From an uncultured Aquimarina sp. (lineage in GTDB: Bacteria; Bacteroidota; Bacteroidia; Flavobacteriales; Flavobacteriaceae): a stretch of 64,000 nucleotides of DNA. The stretch spans positions 1 through 64,000 of the forward strand of contig CANMLG010000024.1 in assembly GCA_947498765.1 (NCBI GenBank), given 5' to 3'. Position numbers and translations under genes: made by a program. Below the pieces are notes generated by a model. It had not been told where the DNA came from and made no database searches. It saw only the letters and a program-made list of their open reading frames with translations. Of this stretch, positions 8,338-16,770 are shown piece after piece (the stretch's first letter is position 1; each line of letters begins with the position of its first letter).

Positions 8338-9798
8338 TTATTTTAAAGGAATCTCTTTCAATACTGCTTCAACTAATTTCCAATACTTTTGTACCGAACT
8401 TATGGATACCCGTTCATCAGGCGAATGAGCTCCTAGTATGGTTGGACCAAAAGAAACCATATCCATATTAGGATAATGCTCTCCAATAATTCCACATTCT
8501 AAACCGGCATGACAAGCCATTATATGTGCTTTTTCATTGTTTAATTTATAATAAGTATCATCTAATACCTTTAATATAGGTGAATTTCTATTTGGTTTCC
8601 AACCTGGGTAAGCACCACCAAAACCAACTTCGCAACCAGATAGTTCAAATGCTGATCGCAAACTATTTGCTACATCTGTTCTGGATGATATTACACTACT
8701 TCTTGTTAAACAATCAATTTTTAATGTCCCATTTCCTATTTGAACTTTTGCTATATTATTGGACGCCTCTACTAGACCTTTTACTTCTGGAGACATTCTA
8801 AATACACCATTATGTGCCGTATGTAGTGACTTTATTATTCCTTCTTGTACTCCTAAATCCATTACTTTATTTGGAGTCTCTATTTTTTTTAAATCAATAG
8901 TTAAATTAGGATCCATTTGTATTTGTTCTGCTTTTATAGCAGTGATTAACAAATTGATTTCTAATAAAAAAACATCTTCATTAATAGCATCAATAGCTAC
9001 AATGGCTTCACTTTCTCTTGGTATGGCGTTACGTAAACTCCCTCCTACTATACTTGAAATTTGTAAACCAAAATTTTCATAGGCATCTAAAAGCAAACGA
9101 TTCATTATTTTATTAGCATTCCCTAAACCTTTATGAATTTCAATACCAGAATGGCCTCCTTCAAGTCCTTTTACACTTATTTGATACCCTATTTTGGTAT
9201 TATCGGTATCTACTTCATTATAATTCCTTTCTGCTGTTACATCTACTCCTCCAGCGCATCCAATACCAATTTCATTATCCTCTTCAGTATCTAAGTTTAA
9301 AAGAATATTTCCTGTTAACAAATCATTGCTCAAATTCATAGCACCTGTCATTCCAGTTTCTTCATCAATAGTAAACAGCGCTTCGATTTTAGGATGTTTC
9401 ATTTCATTTGACGCCAAAATAGCCATAATTGTAGCCACTCCAATTCCATTATCTGCCCCAAGAGTAGTTCCTTTTGCCTTTACCCAATCATCTTCTATAA
9501 ACATTTCGATTCCCTGAGTAGCAAAATCAAATTGGGTATCATTATTTTTTTGATGTACCATGTCCAAATGAGACTGTAAAACAACCGTTTTCCTATCTTC
9601 CATTCCTACTGAAGCTGGCTTAACAACAACAATATTACCAATAGCATCCTGCTTTACTTCTAACGAAAGTGAAGCCCCAAAAGCTTTCATAAAAGCAATT
9701 ACTTCTTCTTCTTTTTTTGAAGCTCTGGGTACTGCATTAAGGTCTGCAAAATGATTCCACAGTGATTTAGGTTCTAATGATCTTATGGCTGAATTCAT
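8338..9798 (-). CDS. pepD: Aminoacyl-histidine dipeptidase (M20 family)
   Basis: A cytosolic zinc peptidase that cleaves Xaa-His dipeptides such as carnosine. The 486-residue length matches PepD. Metal and catalytic residues are visible: H77-x-D79 in LQSHLDMV, D116 in LGADNGIG, and E146-E147 in TIDEETGM. The lid/dimerisation insert and the second metal-binding half (CHAGLECG, then GAHSPDERV near the C terminus) are present. It has its own upstream promoter (TATATTTG at 9815-9822) and ends at a shared terminator. Confidence 0.92.
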   Translation of the reverse strand: MNSAIRSLEPKSLWNHFADLNAVPRASKKEEEVIAFMKAFGASLSLEVKQDAIGNIVVVKPASVGMEDRKTVVLQSHLDMVHQKNNDTQFDFATQGIEMFIEDDWVKAKGTTLGADNGIGVATIMAILASNEMKHPKIEALFTIDEETGMTGAMNLSNDLLTGNILLNLDTEEDNEIGIGCAGGVDVTAERNYNEVDTDNTKIGYQISVKGLEGGHSGIEIHKGLGNANKIMNRLLLDAYENFGLQISSIVGGSLRNAIPRESEAIVAIDAINEDVFLLEINLLITAIKAEQIQMDPNLTIDLKKIETPNKVMDLGVQEGIIKSLHTAHNGVFRMSPEVKGLVEASNNIAKVQIGNGTLKIDCLTRSSVISSRTDVANSLRSAFELSGCEVGFGGAYPGWKPNRNSPILKVLDDTYYKLNNEKAHIMACHAGLECGIIGEHYPNMDMVSFGPTILGAHSPDERVSISSVQKYWKLVEAVLKEIPLK

Positions 9799-9814
9799 AA
9801 ATAAGTCTTTTTCT

Positions 9815-9846
9815 CAAATATAACCATTAGCTTATTTTTTTATCAA
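9815..9846 (-). promoter_or_regulatory. Promoter of pepD (TTG-N21-TATATTTG)
   Basis: On the minus strand a TATATTTG -7 box (9822-9815) is preceded by TTG at 9846-9844 with a 21-nt spacer. This fits the flavobacterial consensus TTG-N17-23-TAnnTTTG. It lies 17 nt upstream of the pepD ATG. Confidence 0.65.
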
Positions 9847-9869
9847 GTGATTTTACTATTTTTAACCTT

Positions 9870-10922
9870 ATGCAAATAAAAAAATGGATTATACCACTAT
9901 TGCTACCCGTTCAAATTCTATTTATTAAATGGATTAGCAATTATCCCGAATGGATAGAGACCAATTACAGTTTAGGATTTTATCCTAAAATATCTCAATT
10001 TTTACGTAGGGTTTTCGGGTACTTTGATAGCTCTATTGGTGATATTATATACATTATAGTTGCTATAAATATCATTGCTTTTTTATGGAAAAAAGTATAC
10101 AAACGAAGAGCCAACTGGCAAAACGTTATAAATAGTACATTAAAGTTGGCTTCTATTATTTATTTTTTATTCCATATACTTTGGGGTCTTAATTATTACC
10201 GACAACCCTTACATAAAGTGCTAAATATTGCGCACAAGTATAGTACCGAGGAGTTAGAAAAAGTAACCTATCAGCTTATTGAAAAATCCAATAATGCACA
10301 CAAAAAATTAGAGAAAAACGATAGCTTAGCTATAGTAATCCCTTACAGTACTGAAGATATTTTTGAACGAACCAGTGAAGCCTATGTAGGGTTACAACAA
10401 ATTTTTCCTAAATTAAAGTATACTCCCAAAAGTATTAAAAAGTCTTTTTTAAGCCTACCATTAGCCTATATGGGATTTAGCGGGTATTTGAACCCATTTA
10501 CCAATGAAGCACAAGTAAATAAATTAATTGTTCCTTACAAGATGTTTACAACTAGTTGTCATGAAGAAGCACATCAATTAGGTTTTGCAAAAGAAAATGA
10601 AGCTAATTTTATTGGTGCTATGGCTAGTATGCATAGTCCCGATCCTTATTTTCAATATTCGGGTTACACATTTGCACTTCGTTATTGTTTGCACGAATTA
10701 TATGCCAGTGATGAACAAAAATTTTATTGTGCTCTAGAAAAAGTACGCCCGGGCATTCGTAAAAATTATCAACAAACTCGAGATTTTTGGAAACAATACC
10801 AGAACCCTACCGAGCCTTTATTTAAAGCTTTTTATAATCAATTTTTAAAAGTTAATAATCAATCAGCTGGTATTAGAAGTTATAATTATGTAGTGGCACT
10901 TTTAGTAAATTACATGAAATAG
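9870..10922 (+). CDS. DUF3810 membrane protein with HExxH metallopeptidase-like motif
   Basis: A 350-residue protein of the DUF3810 family. Three N-terminal hydrophobic segments (about 6-21, 58-72 and 92-106) are followed by a large soluble domain. That domain contains H231-E-E-A-H235, an exact HExxH zinc-peptidase motif, with E244 nine residues on as a possible third ligand (gluzincin-like). FIGAMASM and the RYCLHELYASD helix follow. Activity and substrate are unknown. The gene is monocistronic, divergent from pepD, and followed by a strong terminator. Confidence 0.85.
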   Translation: MQIKKWIIPLLLPVQILFIKWISNYPEWIETNYSLGFYPKISQFLRRVFGYFDSSIGDIIYIIVAINIIAFLWKKVYKRRANWQNVINSTLKLASIIYFLFHILWGLNYYRQPLHKVLNIAHKYSTEELEKVTYQLIEKSNNAHKKLEKNDSLAIVIPYSTEDIFERTSEAYVGLQQIFPKLKYTPKSIKKSFLSLPLAYMGFSGYLNPFTNEAQVNKLIVPYKMFTTSCHEEAHQLGFAKENEANFIGAMASMHSPDPYFQYSGYTFALRYCLHELYASDEQKFYCALEKVRPGIRKNYQQTRDFWKQYQNPTEPLFKAFYNQFLKVNNQSAGIRSYNYVVALLVNYMK

Positions 10923-10960
10923 TGCTTTTTAAATATAGATTTATTTAATCTACAATAATA

Positions 10961-10993
10961 AAAAAGGTAGCAATTTTTAATTGCTACCTTTTT
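10961..10993. terminator. Bidirectional terminator
   Basis: A perfect 14-bp stem (10961-10974 with 10980-10993) around a 5-nt loop carries an A-run before and a T-run after it. It sits between the convergent DUF3810 and DUF2853 genes. Confidence 0.85.
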
Positions 10994-11046
10994 CAATTAT
11001 TATATAATTTTTGTAATGCTTATTCAGAACATTACACTATTATCAG

Positions 11047-11391
11047 TTATTTATTATAAACAGCTTCTTTTCCAAAATGCTTAGTTAATAAATAATATAC
11101 AACCGCTCTGTATTTTGATCTATTTGATTTTCCATAAGCTTCCATAACAGATTCAATAGCCGAATCTAATTCTGGTCCGTCTGACAATCCTAATTTTTTA
11201 ATTAAAAAATTATTTTTAACCGTAGCAATTTCTGTTTCATCACTTCCTGAAACAGTTGAAGCATCTTTATTATAAATTGATGGTCCACAACCAATAGTTA
11301 CTTTAGTTAGCAAATCCATATCTGGAGTTTGATTTAATTTATCCTTAAGATCAGCTGCGTACTTTGTGATTAATTCGTCTCTTTTACTCAT
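11047..11391 (-). CDS. DUF2853 family protein
   Basis: A 114-residue soluble protein matching DUF2853. Recognisable parts are the N-terminal helix MSKRDELITKYAADL, the IGCGPSIYNKD segment and the C-terminal YRAVVYYLLTKHFGKE helix. The fold is all-helical in the family and the function is unknown. It lies just downstream of menD on the same strand, but an 87-nt gap separates it from the menD start, so it probably has its own promoter. Confidence 0.85.
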   Translation of the reverse strand: MSKRDELITKYAADLKDKLNQTPDMDLLTKVTIGCGPSIYNKDASTVSGSDETEIATVKNNFLIKKLGLSDGPELDSAIESVMEAYGKSNRSKYRAVVYYLLTKHFGKEAVYNK

Positions 11392-11478
11392 TTTTAATGG
11401 TTTAATTAAATACTTAGTGTTATACTCAAATATAACGTTTATTCATGCTAAACAAAAGAAAATTATTAAATTCTGATA

Positions 11479-13161
11479 TTATTCTCTAATTTTTGAGAAA
11501 TATTTTAGAAGAACTGCATCGTTTACCAGACGAGGCGTATGAATCTCTAATATTTGTTTGCCCTTTGCATTAAAAAAAGCAGTTAATTTTGAACTTAAAT
11601 CTTCTCCATTAGTAAAGTTATAATTGAAGTTAAACATCGCTGCTAATTTATCTGCTTTCAGTTGGTGTGTTGTCTCTAAAAATGTAGAAAAATAAGTAGC
11701 CTCTTTATTCCCAGGCAAGATTCTAAAAATTCCACCTCCGTCATTATTTATAATGATAATTTTAAAATTTTTGGGTATATAATTATTCCACAAGGCATTA
11801 CTATCGTAAAAAAAGCTTAAATCGCCTGTAATTAAAATTGGTAATTTAGGGTTAATAATTGAGGCTCCTACAGCTGTACTTGTACTGCCATCAATACCAC
11901 TGGTTCCTCTATTACAAAATACATCTACTCCTTTAGGTAATTTAAACAATTGTGTATAACGAATGGTTGAACTATTACTAAGTTGCAAATGCGCTTCTTG
12001 GGGAAACTGATTAAAAATTTGATTAAAAACCGACAAATCTGAATAAGGAATACTCTTTATATATTTATTATGCCCTTGTAAGCGTTGTCTATATTGGGCT
12101 AACCAATAGCTCTGGTAACTTGAGGCTGAAATTTCATGATTATCCTCCAGTATTGAATCAAGAAAAAATTGAGGGTTAGTTTTTATATGTAATGTTAAGC
12201 AACCGTATGTATCATAAGCTTTTTTAGAATTTACATGCCAATGTATTTTTGGCGTATATTCTCGAAGAAAGGCTTTTATTTTTTTTGAAACAATAAGTCC
12301 TCCAAAGGTTAATAAAAGTTCTGGACGTAATTGTTTAAATTCTTCATCAGTCAATTTAGCTATTAATTGATCAATACTTGGTATAGCTTTGTTATGATGT
12401 AAATTTGAAGTAGTTTCGGTTAATACCAATACACTGGGATCATTAAGTAAACGATCAAGGCAAGCGTCACTTATTTGATTAGGTGCTAATACACCGACTA
12501 AAACTAATTTTCTATTAGCTTTATTCCAAATGGATTGTGTTTCCTTATTACCGTTGTAAGGACTAACATCATTCTTAAATTCATATTCATGCTCATCCTT
12601 TTTATCAATTTCAATTGTATTATATAAAGGCTCATAAAAAGGAATATTTATGTGTACAGGTCCTTTTTGATTTCCAGCAACATCAATAGCTTTAATTATT
12701 TTACTAAAATTAGTATTTAATAAATTATCTGAATAGCCGCTATTGTTAAATAAATTAGCTTCATGTAAAATATGATTTTTAAACACTCCTTCCTGCCTAA
12801 TAGTTTGGCCATCTCCAATATCAATATGTTCTTTAGGTCTATCGGCACTTAAAATTACCAAAGGAATATCGCTATAATAAGCTTCAGCAATAGCTGGGTA
12901 ATAATTAAGTAAAGCACTCCCCGATGTACAAATCAAAGCTACGGCTTCATTTGTTTGTTGTGCAATACCTAAAGCAAAAAAAGCAGCACATCGTTCATCA
13001 ACAATACTATAACATTTAAAAAAAGGATCATTACTAAAACTAATGGTTAGTGGTGCGTTTCTAGATCCAGGTGAAATAACAATATGCTTAAGATTTTTAG
13101 ACTTACTTATTGCTATTATTTGTTGCGCTAGAGGAATAGCTGAAATTATTTTTTTACTCAT
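11479..13161 (-). CDS. menD: SEPHCHC synthase (MenD)
   Basis: 2-Succinyl-5-enolpyruvyl-6-hydroxy-3-cyclohexene-1-carboxylate synthase, the ThDP-dependent enzyme that adds succinic semialdehyde from 2-oxoglutarate to isochorismate in menaquinone synthesis. The 560-residue length is typical. The N-terminal PYR domain has HIVISPGSRNAPLT and a CTSGSALLNYYPA segment. The C-terminal PP domain has GTSGIDGSTSTAVGAS and the ThDP/Mg segment GDLSFFYDSNALW. It is last in the menI-menF-menD operon. I see no sign that menB, menA, menC or menE are nearby. Confidence 0.95.
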   Translation of the reverse strand: MSKKIISAIPLAQQIIAISKSKNLKHIVISPGSRNAPLTISFSNDPFFKCYSIVDERCAAFFALGIAQQTNEAVALICTSGSALLNYYPAIAEAYYSDIPLVILSADRPKEHIDIGDGQTIRQEGVFKNHILHEANLFNNSGYSDNLLNTNFSKIIKAIDVAGNQKGPVHINIPFYEPLYNTIEIDKKDEHEYEFKNDVSPYNGNKETQSIWNKANRKLVLVGVLAPNQISDACLDRLLNDPSVLVLTETTSNLHHNKAIPSIDQLIAKLTDEEFKQLRPELLLTFGGLIVSKKIKAFLREYTPKIHWHVNSKKAYDTYGCLTLHIKTNPQFFLDSILEDNHEISASSYQSYWLAQYRQRLQGHNKYIKSIPYSDLSVFNQIFNQFPQEAHLQLSNSSTIRYTQLFKLPKGVDVFCNRGTSGIDGSTSTAVGASIINPKLPILITGDLSFFYDSNALWNNYIPKNFKIIIINNDGGGIFRILPGNKEATYFSTFLETTHQLKADKLAAMFNFNYNFTNGEDLSSKLTAFFNAKGKQILEIHTPRLVNDAVLLKYFSKIRE

Positions 13162-13221
13162 AATTTAGAATTGCTCAAAAATACAATCCTACAAAATAGA
13201 ATACTATTTTTTGCTTAAAAT

Positions 13222-14277
13222 TTATAAAACAGCTTTCATTATTTTTGATTTGTTTACTGTTTCCTCCCATTCTAAAACCGGATCAGAAGCCGTAGTAATG
13301 CCTCCTCCCACATATATTTTCACTTGCTTTTCCGCTACTTCCATACAACGTAAATTTACATACAATTCAGTATTTTCCTCTGGCTTATATTCACCCAAAT
13401 AACCTGTATAAAAATTTCGATTATAACCTTCATTAGCTAAAATAAATGCTTGAGCTTTTAATTGGGGTAAACCACATACTGCCGAAGTTGGATGTAATAT
13501 TTCAACTAATTCCCCTAATTGATTTGCTTTTTTTAGGCTTCCTTTAATTATAGTTTTTAAATGTAATAAGCTGCCTGCTTTTTGAGTAACAGTTTCCCCT
13601 TTTTCAATAGTTGACACAACAGATTTTAATACATTTAACATGGAATCTACAACCATTTGCTGTTCTTCCTTTTCCTTGGCACCCCATTGTACATTTGTTG
13701 TTCCTTGATATGCCATAGTACCTGCTAAAGCAATAGTTTTAAAAGAATTTTTATGTAAAGAAATTAAGGTTTCGGGGCTAGCTCCTAACCACATACCTAC
13801 TTTTGGATGATACCAGCAATAACAATATGTATTAGGATATAAGCTACACATGTTTTTAAACCATTCAATAGGAGTTTGTTTGTCTATAATTAATGTTTCA
13901 ACTCTTGAAATAACAACTTTTTGTAATGCTCCAGAGCTAAGTTTTTTTAAAGACTTTTCTATTCTAGATATATGTTTCTCTTTATTATCATCAGTTTCAT
14001 TAAAATGAGTTACTGATCTATTTACAAATTCATTGCTATTTAATTCGGCAGTAAATATATCTGATGAAGCGGCAGAAAACCAAATTGCATTTTTACTTGA
14101 GTCTACAAAAGGACTAAATACAAAACCGGCTTCTTTAAACTCATTTCCCTTTATTACTTCGCTTGATTTATTTAAATAAGCTGATATGTTTTTTTCATTA
14201 GGTTTTTTAAAAATCACAAACGGAAGTTTATCGTTCCAGTGTGTAGATATTCTCTCGAAAAAATGTTCTAATAGCAT
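13222..14277 (-). CDS. menF: Isochorismate synthase
   Basis: Converts chorismate to isochorismate, the entry step of menaquinone synthesis. I use ATG 14277 (351 residues). The frame extends to a TTG at 14298 inside the preceding gene, but the ATG lies one base after the menI stop. The chorismate-binding domain fills the C-terminal two thirds and shows GASPETL, IALAGTMAYQG, HPTSAVCGLP, NFYTGYLGE and VGGGITTASDP motifs. Because menD is adjacent, I assign it to menaquinone rather than siderophore (EntC) synthesis. Confidence 0.93.
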   Translation of the reverse strand: MLLEHFFERISTHWNDKLPFVIFKKPNEKNISAYLNKSSEVIKGNEFKEAGFVFSPFVDSSKNAIWFSAASSDIFTAELNSNEFVNRSVTHFNETDDNKEKHISRIEKSLKKLSSGALQKVVISRVETLIIDKQTPIEWFKNMCSLYPNTYCYCWYHPKVGMWLGASPETLISLHKNSFKTIALAGTMAYQGTTNVQWGAKEKEEQQMVVDSMLNVLKSVVSTIEKGETVTQKAGSLLHLKTIIKGSLKKANQLGELVEILHPTSAVCGLPQLKAQAFILANEGYNRNFYTGYLGEYKPEENTELYVNLRCMEVAEKQVKIYVGGGITTASDPVLEWEETVNKSKIMKAVL

Positions 14278-14278
14278 A

Positions 14279-14704
14279 TTACTTTTTTGGAAGCGCAATA
14301 GTAGTTAGCTTTATAATTGAAATTAATTCATCAGCTTCATTAGTAATTTTTATTTGCCATAATTGAGTTGTTCTTCCCTTGTGTATAGGTGTCGCTTTGC
14401 CATAAACAAATCCTTCACGTACACTTTTTACATGATTCGCACTTATTTCTAAACCACGAATCATAAATTTAGTATAGTCTACAAAAACATAAGCCGCAAC
14501 ACTTCCTACTGATTCTGCTAAAGCAACCATAGCGCCACCATGCAACACTCCATCAGGTTGATATACTCGAGAATTTACTGGCATTTTTGCTATCAAATAA
14601 TCATCCCCCACATCAATGTAAGAAATATCTAAGGTTTCCATTAATGTGTTTTTACATCCCGCATTACACGTTTTTAATATCAGTTGCTTTTGTTCTTCTG
14701 TCAT
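14279..14704 (-). CDS. menI: Hotdog thioesterase, probable DHNA-CoA thioesterase (MenI-like)
   Basis: A 141-residue PaaI/YdiI-type hotdog thioesterase. The segment LHGGAMVALAESVGSVAAY (about residues 54-72) is very close to the active-site region of E. coli MenI/YdiI as I remember it, with the catalytic glutamate in AES. GLEISANHVKSVREG and the TTQLWQIKI strand also match. It is the first gene of an operon with menF and menD, which supports hydrolysis of 1,4-dihydroxy-2-naphthoyl-CoA. The alternative is a generic acyl-CoA thioesterase. Confidence 0.75.
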   Translation of the reverse strand: MTEEQKQLILKTCNAGCKNTLMETLDISYIDVGDDYLIAKMPVNSRVYQPDGVLHGGAMVALAESVGSVAAYVFVDYTKFMIRGLEISANHVKSVREGFVYGKATPIHKGRTTQLWQIKITNEADELISIIKLTTIALPKK

Positions 14705-14738
14705 AGGAAAAATTATTATATGATAACCTAATATATTT

Positions 14739-14746
14739 CAAAAATA
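14739..14746 (-). promoter_or_regulatory. -7 box (TATTTTTG) of the men operon
   Basis: The minus strand carries TATTTTTG, matching TAnnTTTG, 34 nt upstream of the menI ATG. No clear TTG element is visible at -33. Confidence 0.45.
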
Positions 14747-14876
14747 CATATTCATCCATAAATTAATCTCTCTTACGAAACTTTATTGATTTATTCTCTT
14801 AAGTTTTTTCATTTTAGGATGTAAAAGTTTTTCTATTTCAACGCAACTAAATTTTAGTATGTGCGTTCTTTAATAA

Positions 14877-15413
14877 ATGTTTTATATGAAAACTGTTATT
14901 ATTTTAGGGAGTTCTAACAATTGTGGATATACTAAGTTACTAACTGATAGTATTGTTAATCAAGCCAATCATTCTATTGATGTAATTAATTTAAATGATT
15001 ACCAAATAACTTATTTTGATTATGAACATAAAAACAAGAGTGATGATTTTCTTAAAATTATTAACAAAATAGTGCATGAGTATGATAATTTACTGTTTGC
15101 TACCCCTGTATATTGGTATGCCATGAGTGGAATTATGAAGGTGTTTTTTGATAGGTTAACTGATATTATTACAATTGAGAAAAATTTAGGTCAAAAACTT
15201 AAAGGTAAAAACATGGCGGTAGTAACTACATCAATCGGAAATCATTTAAATGAATTATTTTGGCTTCCTTTTTCTAAAACCGCGTATTATTTAGGAATGG
15301 ATTTTTTAGGAGGCGTCCACACAATTAATGATCAAAAAAATAACGAGGATATAGACAAAATTTTAAAATTATTAAATATCCCCAATTTAATTGAAAAAGA
15401 ATTATTTAAATAA
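14877..15413 (+). CDS. Flavodoxin-fold NAD(P)H-dependent oxidoreductase
   Basis: A 178-residue protein of the NADPH-dependent FMN reductase/flavodoxin-like superfamily. The FMN phosphate loop is at the start (ILGSSNNCGYTKLL), followed by the flavin-binding FATPVYWYAMSGIMKVFFDR segment, a family hallmark. A second in-frame ATG at 14886 gives MKTVIILG, the more usual start. Such enzymes reduce quinones, azo compounds or other small substrates; the real substrate is unknown. It is monocistronic and ends at the terminator at 15475. Confidence 0.85.
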   Translation: MFYMKTVIILGSSNNCGYTKLLTDSIVNQANHSIDVINLNDYQITYFDYEHKNKSDDFLKIINKIVHEYDNLLFATPVYWYAMSGIMKVFFDRLTDIITIEKNLGQKLKGKNMAVVTTSIGNHLNELFWLPFSKTAYYLGMDFLGGVHTINDQKNNEDIDKILKLLNIPNLIEKELFK

Positions 15414-15474
15414 TCTTATTTTCATAGTTTAATACATAGACGTAAAAGTAATTTATTTATTTTTATGTAATGAC

Positions 15475-15513
15475 ATAGCAATTTCCCTTTTAAAAAGGAA
15501 AATTGCTATTTTT
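15475..15513 (+). terminator. Intrinsic terminator after the oxidoreductase gene
   Basis: A 10-bp stem (15475-15484 with 15500-15509) extends inward through a further CCCTTTT/AAAAGG pairing and is followed by a T-run. It lies 60 nt after the upstream stop and before the next start at 15538. Confidence 0.75.
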
Positions 15514-15537
15514 ATTTAAATAATTAATTCTAAAAAA

Positions 15538-15978
15538 ATGAAAAATCCATTTCTAAGACATACCCTTTCCACTATTTTATACCGGTTTAAAAAATCATTA
15601 AGTACCACCGAAACCAGTTTTGGTCTATTTAATGTAGGAGGCGAAGCCAGAACTCCAAACAATATTATTGATCATATGTATGATGTTTTATGTTATTCAA
15701 GAACATTAATTAGTTTAGATAAATACGAAGCTCCTTCTATAAAAGATGCCAATGACATTACAGATAAGACCAATTTATTTGTAAGTGAATTAGCCAAACT
15801 TGATACCTTATTAGCAGATAAAGAACTTTCGTTTAATGAATCTAAGCCTTTAATTCAAGGACCTTTTTCAGATATTCTAACTCATATTGGTCAGCTATCC
15901 ATGTTGAGCCGTTTACATGGTGCTCCTATAGAAGGGGAAGATTTTTCGACAGCTCCAATTATTACAGGTATTTCATAA
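15538..15978 (+). CDS. DinB-like superfamily protein
   Basis: A 146-residue, mainly helical protein that looks like a short DinB-superfamily member. Evidence is the long helix with NIIDHMYDVLCYSRTLI (H46) and the C-terminal DILTHIGQLSMLSRLHG helix (H116, H127). These histidines could be the metal triad, though spacing departs from the canonical form. DinB proteins include thiol S-transferases and maturation enzymes; no role can be assigned. Its stop overlaps the start of the esterase gene (TAATG), so the pair is coupled. Confidence 0.65.
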   Translation: MKNPFLRHTLSTILYRFKKSLSTTETSFGLFNVGGEARTPNNIIDHMYDVLCYSRTLISLDKYEAPSIKDANDITDKTNLFVSELAKLDTLLADKELSFNESKPLIQGPFSDILTHIGQLSMLSRLHGAPIEGEDFSTAPIITGIS

Positions 15979-16610
15979 TGCAAAAACAAGTTACCTACAG
16001 TTCAACAAATACTTATGACACCCTAAATGAGCTTACCCATCAAACAAAAAATGTTTGGATAGTGTTTCATGGTATTGGTTACTTAAGCCAATTTTTTATT
16101 AGGCATTTTTCATCTCTTAATACAAAAGAAAATTATATCATTTGCCCCCAAGCCCCCTCTAAATATTATAAAGATGATCAATATCGAAGAGTTGGTGCCA
16201 GTTGGTTGACTAAAGAAAATACACTGATTGATACCGAAAATGTATTAAATTATATTGATGCCGTAATGGAATATGAAAAAATTCCATCAAATTGCAAATT
16301 AATTGTATTAGGCTATTCGCAAGGGGTTAGCATAGCAAGTCGCTGGATTGCTAAAAAAAAACAGGATTGTAATCGATTAATTTTAATTTCTGGTGTTTTT
16401 CCAAAAGAATTAACAGCGAATGATTTTAATCATCTTAATAAGCAAGTTATTTTTCATCATTCTGTAGGGTCTAATGATCCAATTTTTGACAAAAAAAATG
16501 TTTTAAAGCAAGAAGAACGGATCAAGCTCATATTTCCAACTATAAATATTACCAATCATAATGGAGGACATGAACTAAATACTACATTATTTGACACTTA
16601 TATAAAATGA
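15978..16610 (+). CDS. Alpha/beta hydrolase (carboxylesterase-like)
   Basis: A 210-residue cytosolic serine hydrolase. The oxyanion strand IVFHGIG is at about residues 28-34, the nucleophile is S114 in GYSQG, the acid is probably D in GSNDPIFD, and the base is H in NGGHEL near the C terminus. Size and motif order fit the phospholipase/carboxylesterase subfamily. It is translationally coupled to the DinB-like gene upstream. A second esterase of similar type lies at 59163. Confidence 0.85.
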   Translation: MQKQVTYSSTNTYDTLNELTHQTKNVWIVFHGIGYLSQFFIRHFSSLNTKENYIICPQAPSKYYKDDQYRRVGASWLTKENTLIDTENVLNYIDAVMEYEKIPSNCKLIVLGYSQGVSIASRWIAKKKQDCNRLILISGVFPKELTANDFNHLNKQVIFHHSVGSNDPIFDKKNVLKQEERIKLIFPTINITNHNGGHELNTTLFDTYIK

Positions 16611-16770
16611 ATTTACCCCCTACTTAGATATCTTTATTTATATAATTTTAACCTATAACAAATGGTTAAAAATGCTATTCATACTGCTAAAGAATAGTTT
16701 TACTATACTTTACAGTTTTAAACATTAATCAAAAAAGATTATTTTCATGAATAGCTTAAAATATATATAA

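Noticed and set aside
8580..9517. Open frames antisense to pepD
   Set aside because: They are shadows of a well-supported enzyme gene, with no family resemblance of their own.
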